NCBI GenBank assembly: GCA_019747455.1
Contig: JAIEQT010000013.1
Span: 1-6,976, forward strand
Length of the DNA: 6,976 nt
Direction: 5' to 3'
Origin: Chitinophagaceae bacterium
GTDB taxonomy: Bacteria; Bacteroidota; Bacteroidia; Chitinophagales; Chitinophagaceae
The translations under genes and the position numbers were made by a program. Within the stretch, counting starts at the first letter, position 1. Each line of letters starts with the position of its first letter. Of this stretch, positions 5,770-6,976 are shown in pieces. The notes below the pieces were generated by a model. The model made no database searches. It was not told the origin of the DNA and saw nothing but the letters and a program-made list of their open reading frames with translations.

Positions 5770-6976
5770 AATCCTATAACTTACAACTTCATTCGCCCAG
5801 TCTTCTCTGTATGCGGTACTCACGCGAATATAATTATCGGTGTAGCCTTCCATCACTCCATTTTTATTAAATGATTCAAAAAGTACTTTACGCTGTTCAC
5901 CCTCATGCTGTTTTGTAAAATATTGCATCTTCATATAAGAAAGGTTACGTAAAGTTTTATTTCTCTCATTTCGTACAGATATAGGTACGATGGGTTTAAT
6001 GTCTAATGCTTTGGTGTGATCCCTTTCAGAATAAGTGAACACATGTAAGTAGCTCACATCTAAACTGTGTAAAAAATCAAATGTTTCCTGAAAATGAGCA
6101 TCTGTTTCTCCCGGGAATCCAACAATTACATCCACACCAATAGCGGCATGTGGCATTAATTTTTTTATCAATGCTACTCGTTCCGCGTATAACTCGCGTT
6201 TATATCTTCTTCTCATCAAAGCCAAAATTTCATTCGATCCGCTCTGTAAAGGAATATGAAAATGAGGCATGAACTGATCGCTATTGGCTACCCAATCAAT
6301 TAATTCGTTGGTAAGTAAGTTAGGTTCAATAGAAGAGATCCGGTAACGAGCAATACCTTCAACAGTATCCAAAGCTTTCACTAAGTCGGTAAAATTTTCC
6401 TCGTGCTTTTTATTGCCGTCCGGTCCTTTCCCAAAATCACCCAAATTTACACCCGTAAGTACAATTTCTTTAACACCATCCGCAGCCAGTTTACGGGCAT
6501 GTGTAAGCACATTTTCAATACTATCACTTCTGCTTTTACCACGGGCCATCGGGATCGTACAAAAAGAACAGTTATAATCACAACCATCCTGCACTTTCAG
6601 AAAGGTTCGCGTACGATCATTCTGTGAGAATGAAGCATTGAATCCTGTTACTTCTTCTATATCGCAACTACAAATTTTGGCAGCATCATTCGTTTTGGCA
6701 AGATTGCCGATATGTTTTGCAATATTAAACTTTTCAGCAGCACCCAATACGAGGTCTACGCCGGGAATAGTGGCTATTTCTGTTGGTTTCAATTGTGCAT
6801 AACAACCTGTGATCACCACAAAGCTATCCGGTGCTTTACGTTGAATTCTACGCACCAGTTGTCGGCATTCCTTATCTGCATTATCGGTAACCGAGCAGGT
6901 ATTGATAACATATACATCCGCGATATCTGTAAACTCTTTCTTTTCAAAACCTTCATCTGCCATAATCCTAGACAGG
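5767..6976 (-). CDS. mtaB: tRNA threonylcarbamoyladenosine (t6A37) methylthiotransferase MtaB, lacking the N-terminus
   Basis: MtaB is a radical-SAM enzyme with two iron-sulfur clusters that converts t6A at position 37 of ANN-decoding tRNAs into ms2t6A. Numbering from the ATG at 6963, the UPF0004 domain supplies Cys23 (INTCSVTDNADKECRQLVR) and Cys54 (TGCYAQLKP), the radical-SAM site is CDYNCSFC (Cys128, 132, 135), and a TRAM-like RNA-binding region closes the protein from about 355. The ATG at 6963 is probably not the true start: the frame stays open to the window edge (LSRI before the Met). Relatives begin about 20-25 residues earlier with a segment containing GCKLN, which holds the first cluster cysteine, so the gene is cut by the edge and not truncated in nature. 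MtaB is favoured over MiaB or RimO because of the KECRQLVR segment and the overall pattern. It converges with the phosphatase gene, and its TAG stop abuts the 14-base repeat. Confidence 0.92.
   Translation of the reverse strand, partial: LSRIMADEGFEKKEFTDIADVYVINTCSVTDNADKECRQLVRRIQRKAPDSFVVITGCYAQLKPTEIATIPGVDLVLGAAEKFNIAKHIGNLAKTNDAAKICSCDIEEVTGFNASFSQNDRTRTFLKVQDGCDYNCSFCTIPMARGKSRSDSIENVLTHARKLAADGVKEIVLTGVNLGDFGKGPDGNKKHEENFTDLVKALDTVEGIARYRISSIEPNLLTNELIDWVANSDQFMPHFHIPLQSGSNEILALMRRRYKRELYAERVALIKKLMPHAAIGVDVIVGFPGETDAHFQETFDFLHSLDVSYLHVFTYSERDHTKALDIKPIVPISVRNERNKTLRNLSYMKMQYFTKQHEGEQRKVLFESFNKNGVMEGYTDNYIRVSTAYREDWANEVVSYRI

Noticed and set aside
6403..6627. 74-codon open frame on the plus strand
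   Set aside because: It is antisense to the radical-SAM region of mtaB, whose conserved cysteines explain the sequence.
6961..6963. ATG as the start of mtaB
   Set aside because: The frame stays open upstream to the window edge, and the protein would lack the first conserved cysteine segment of the family; the gene is simply cut by the window.

Overview
The window reads as a stretch of ordinary Bacteroidota chromosome, most likely from the Chitinophagaceae or a close relative. The evidence is AT-rich DNA, genes with few Shine-Dalgarno sequences, promoter-like boxes of the Bacteroidota type (TAnnTTTG, one with an upstream TTG), a tRNA gene without an encoded CCA end, an outer-membrane beta-barrel receptor with an N-terminal carboxypeptidase-like domain, and a UpxY-type NusG paralogue. 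The family assignment rests on recognition of protein families and not on any search.

Left part, minus strand: the N-terminal 419 codons of a TonB-dependent-receptor-like outer-membrane protein (running off the left edge), then a small DUF445 membrane protein, then tRNA-His(GTG). The tRNA has its own promoter and an intrinsic terminator that lies directly against the DUF445 start. Centre, plus strand: a 724-residue tail-specific periplasmic protease (Prc/Tsp, S41), then a UpxY-family antiterminator and, 8 bp later, a CpsB/YwqE-type PHP-domain tyrosine phosphatase. Right part, minus strand: the tRNA methylthiotransferase MtaB, convergent with the phosphatase and running off the right edge with only its first residues missing.

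The functional threads are cell-envelope biology (outer-membrane receptor, periplasmic protease, polysaccharide-type antiterminator and phosphatase) and tRNA biology (tRNA-His and MtaB). The UpxY-phosphatase pair is the kind normally found at the head of exopolysaccharide or capsule loci, but no glycan synthesis gene is visible here. No mobile element, CRISPR array, phage gene or clearly new system is visible. The most notable non-coding features are a 14-bp tandem repeat between the convergent genes that touches both stop codons, the terminator/DUF445 arrangement, and -7 boxes so close to start codons that leaderless or nearly leaderless mRNAs are likely.
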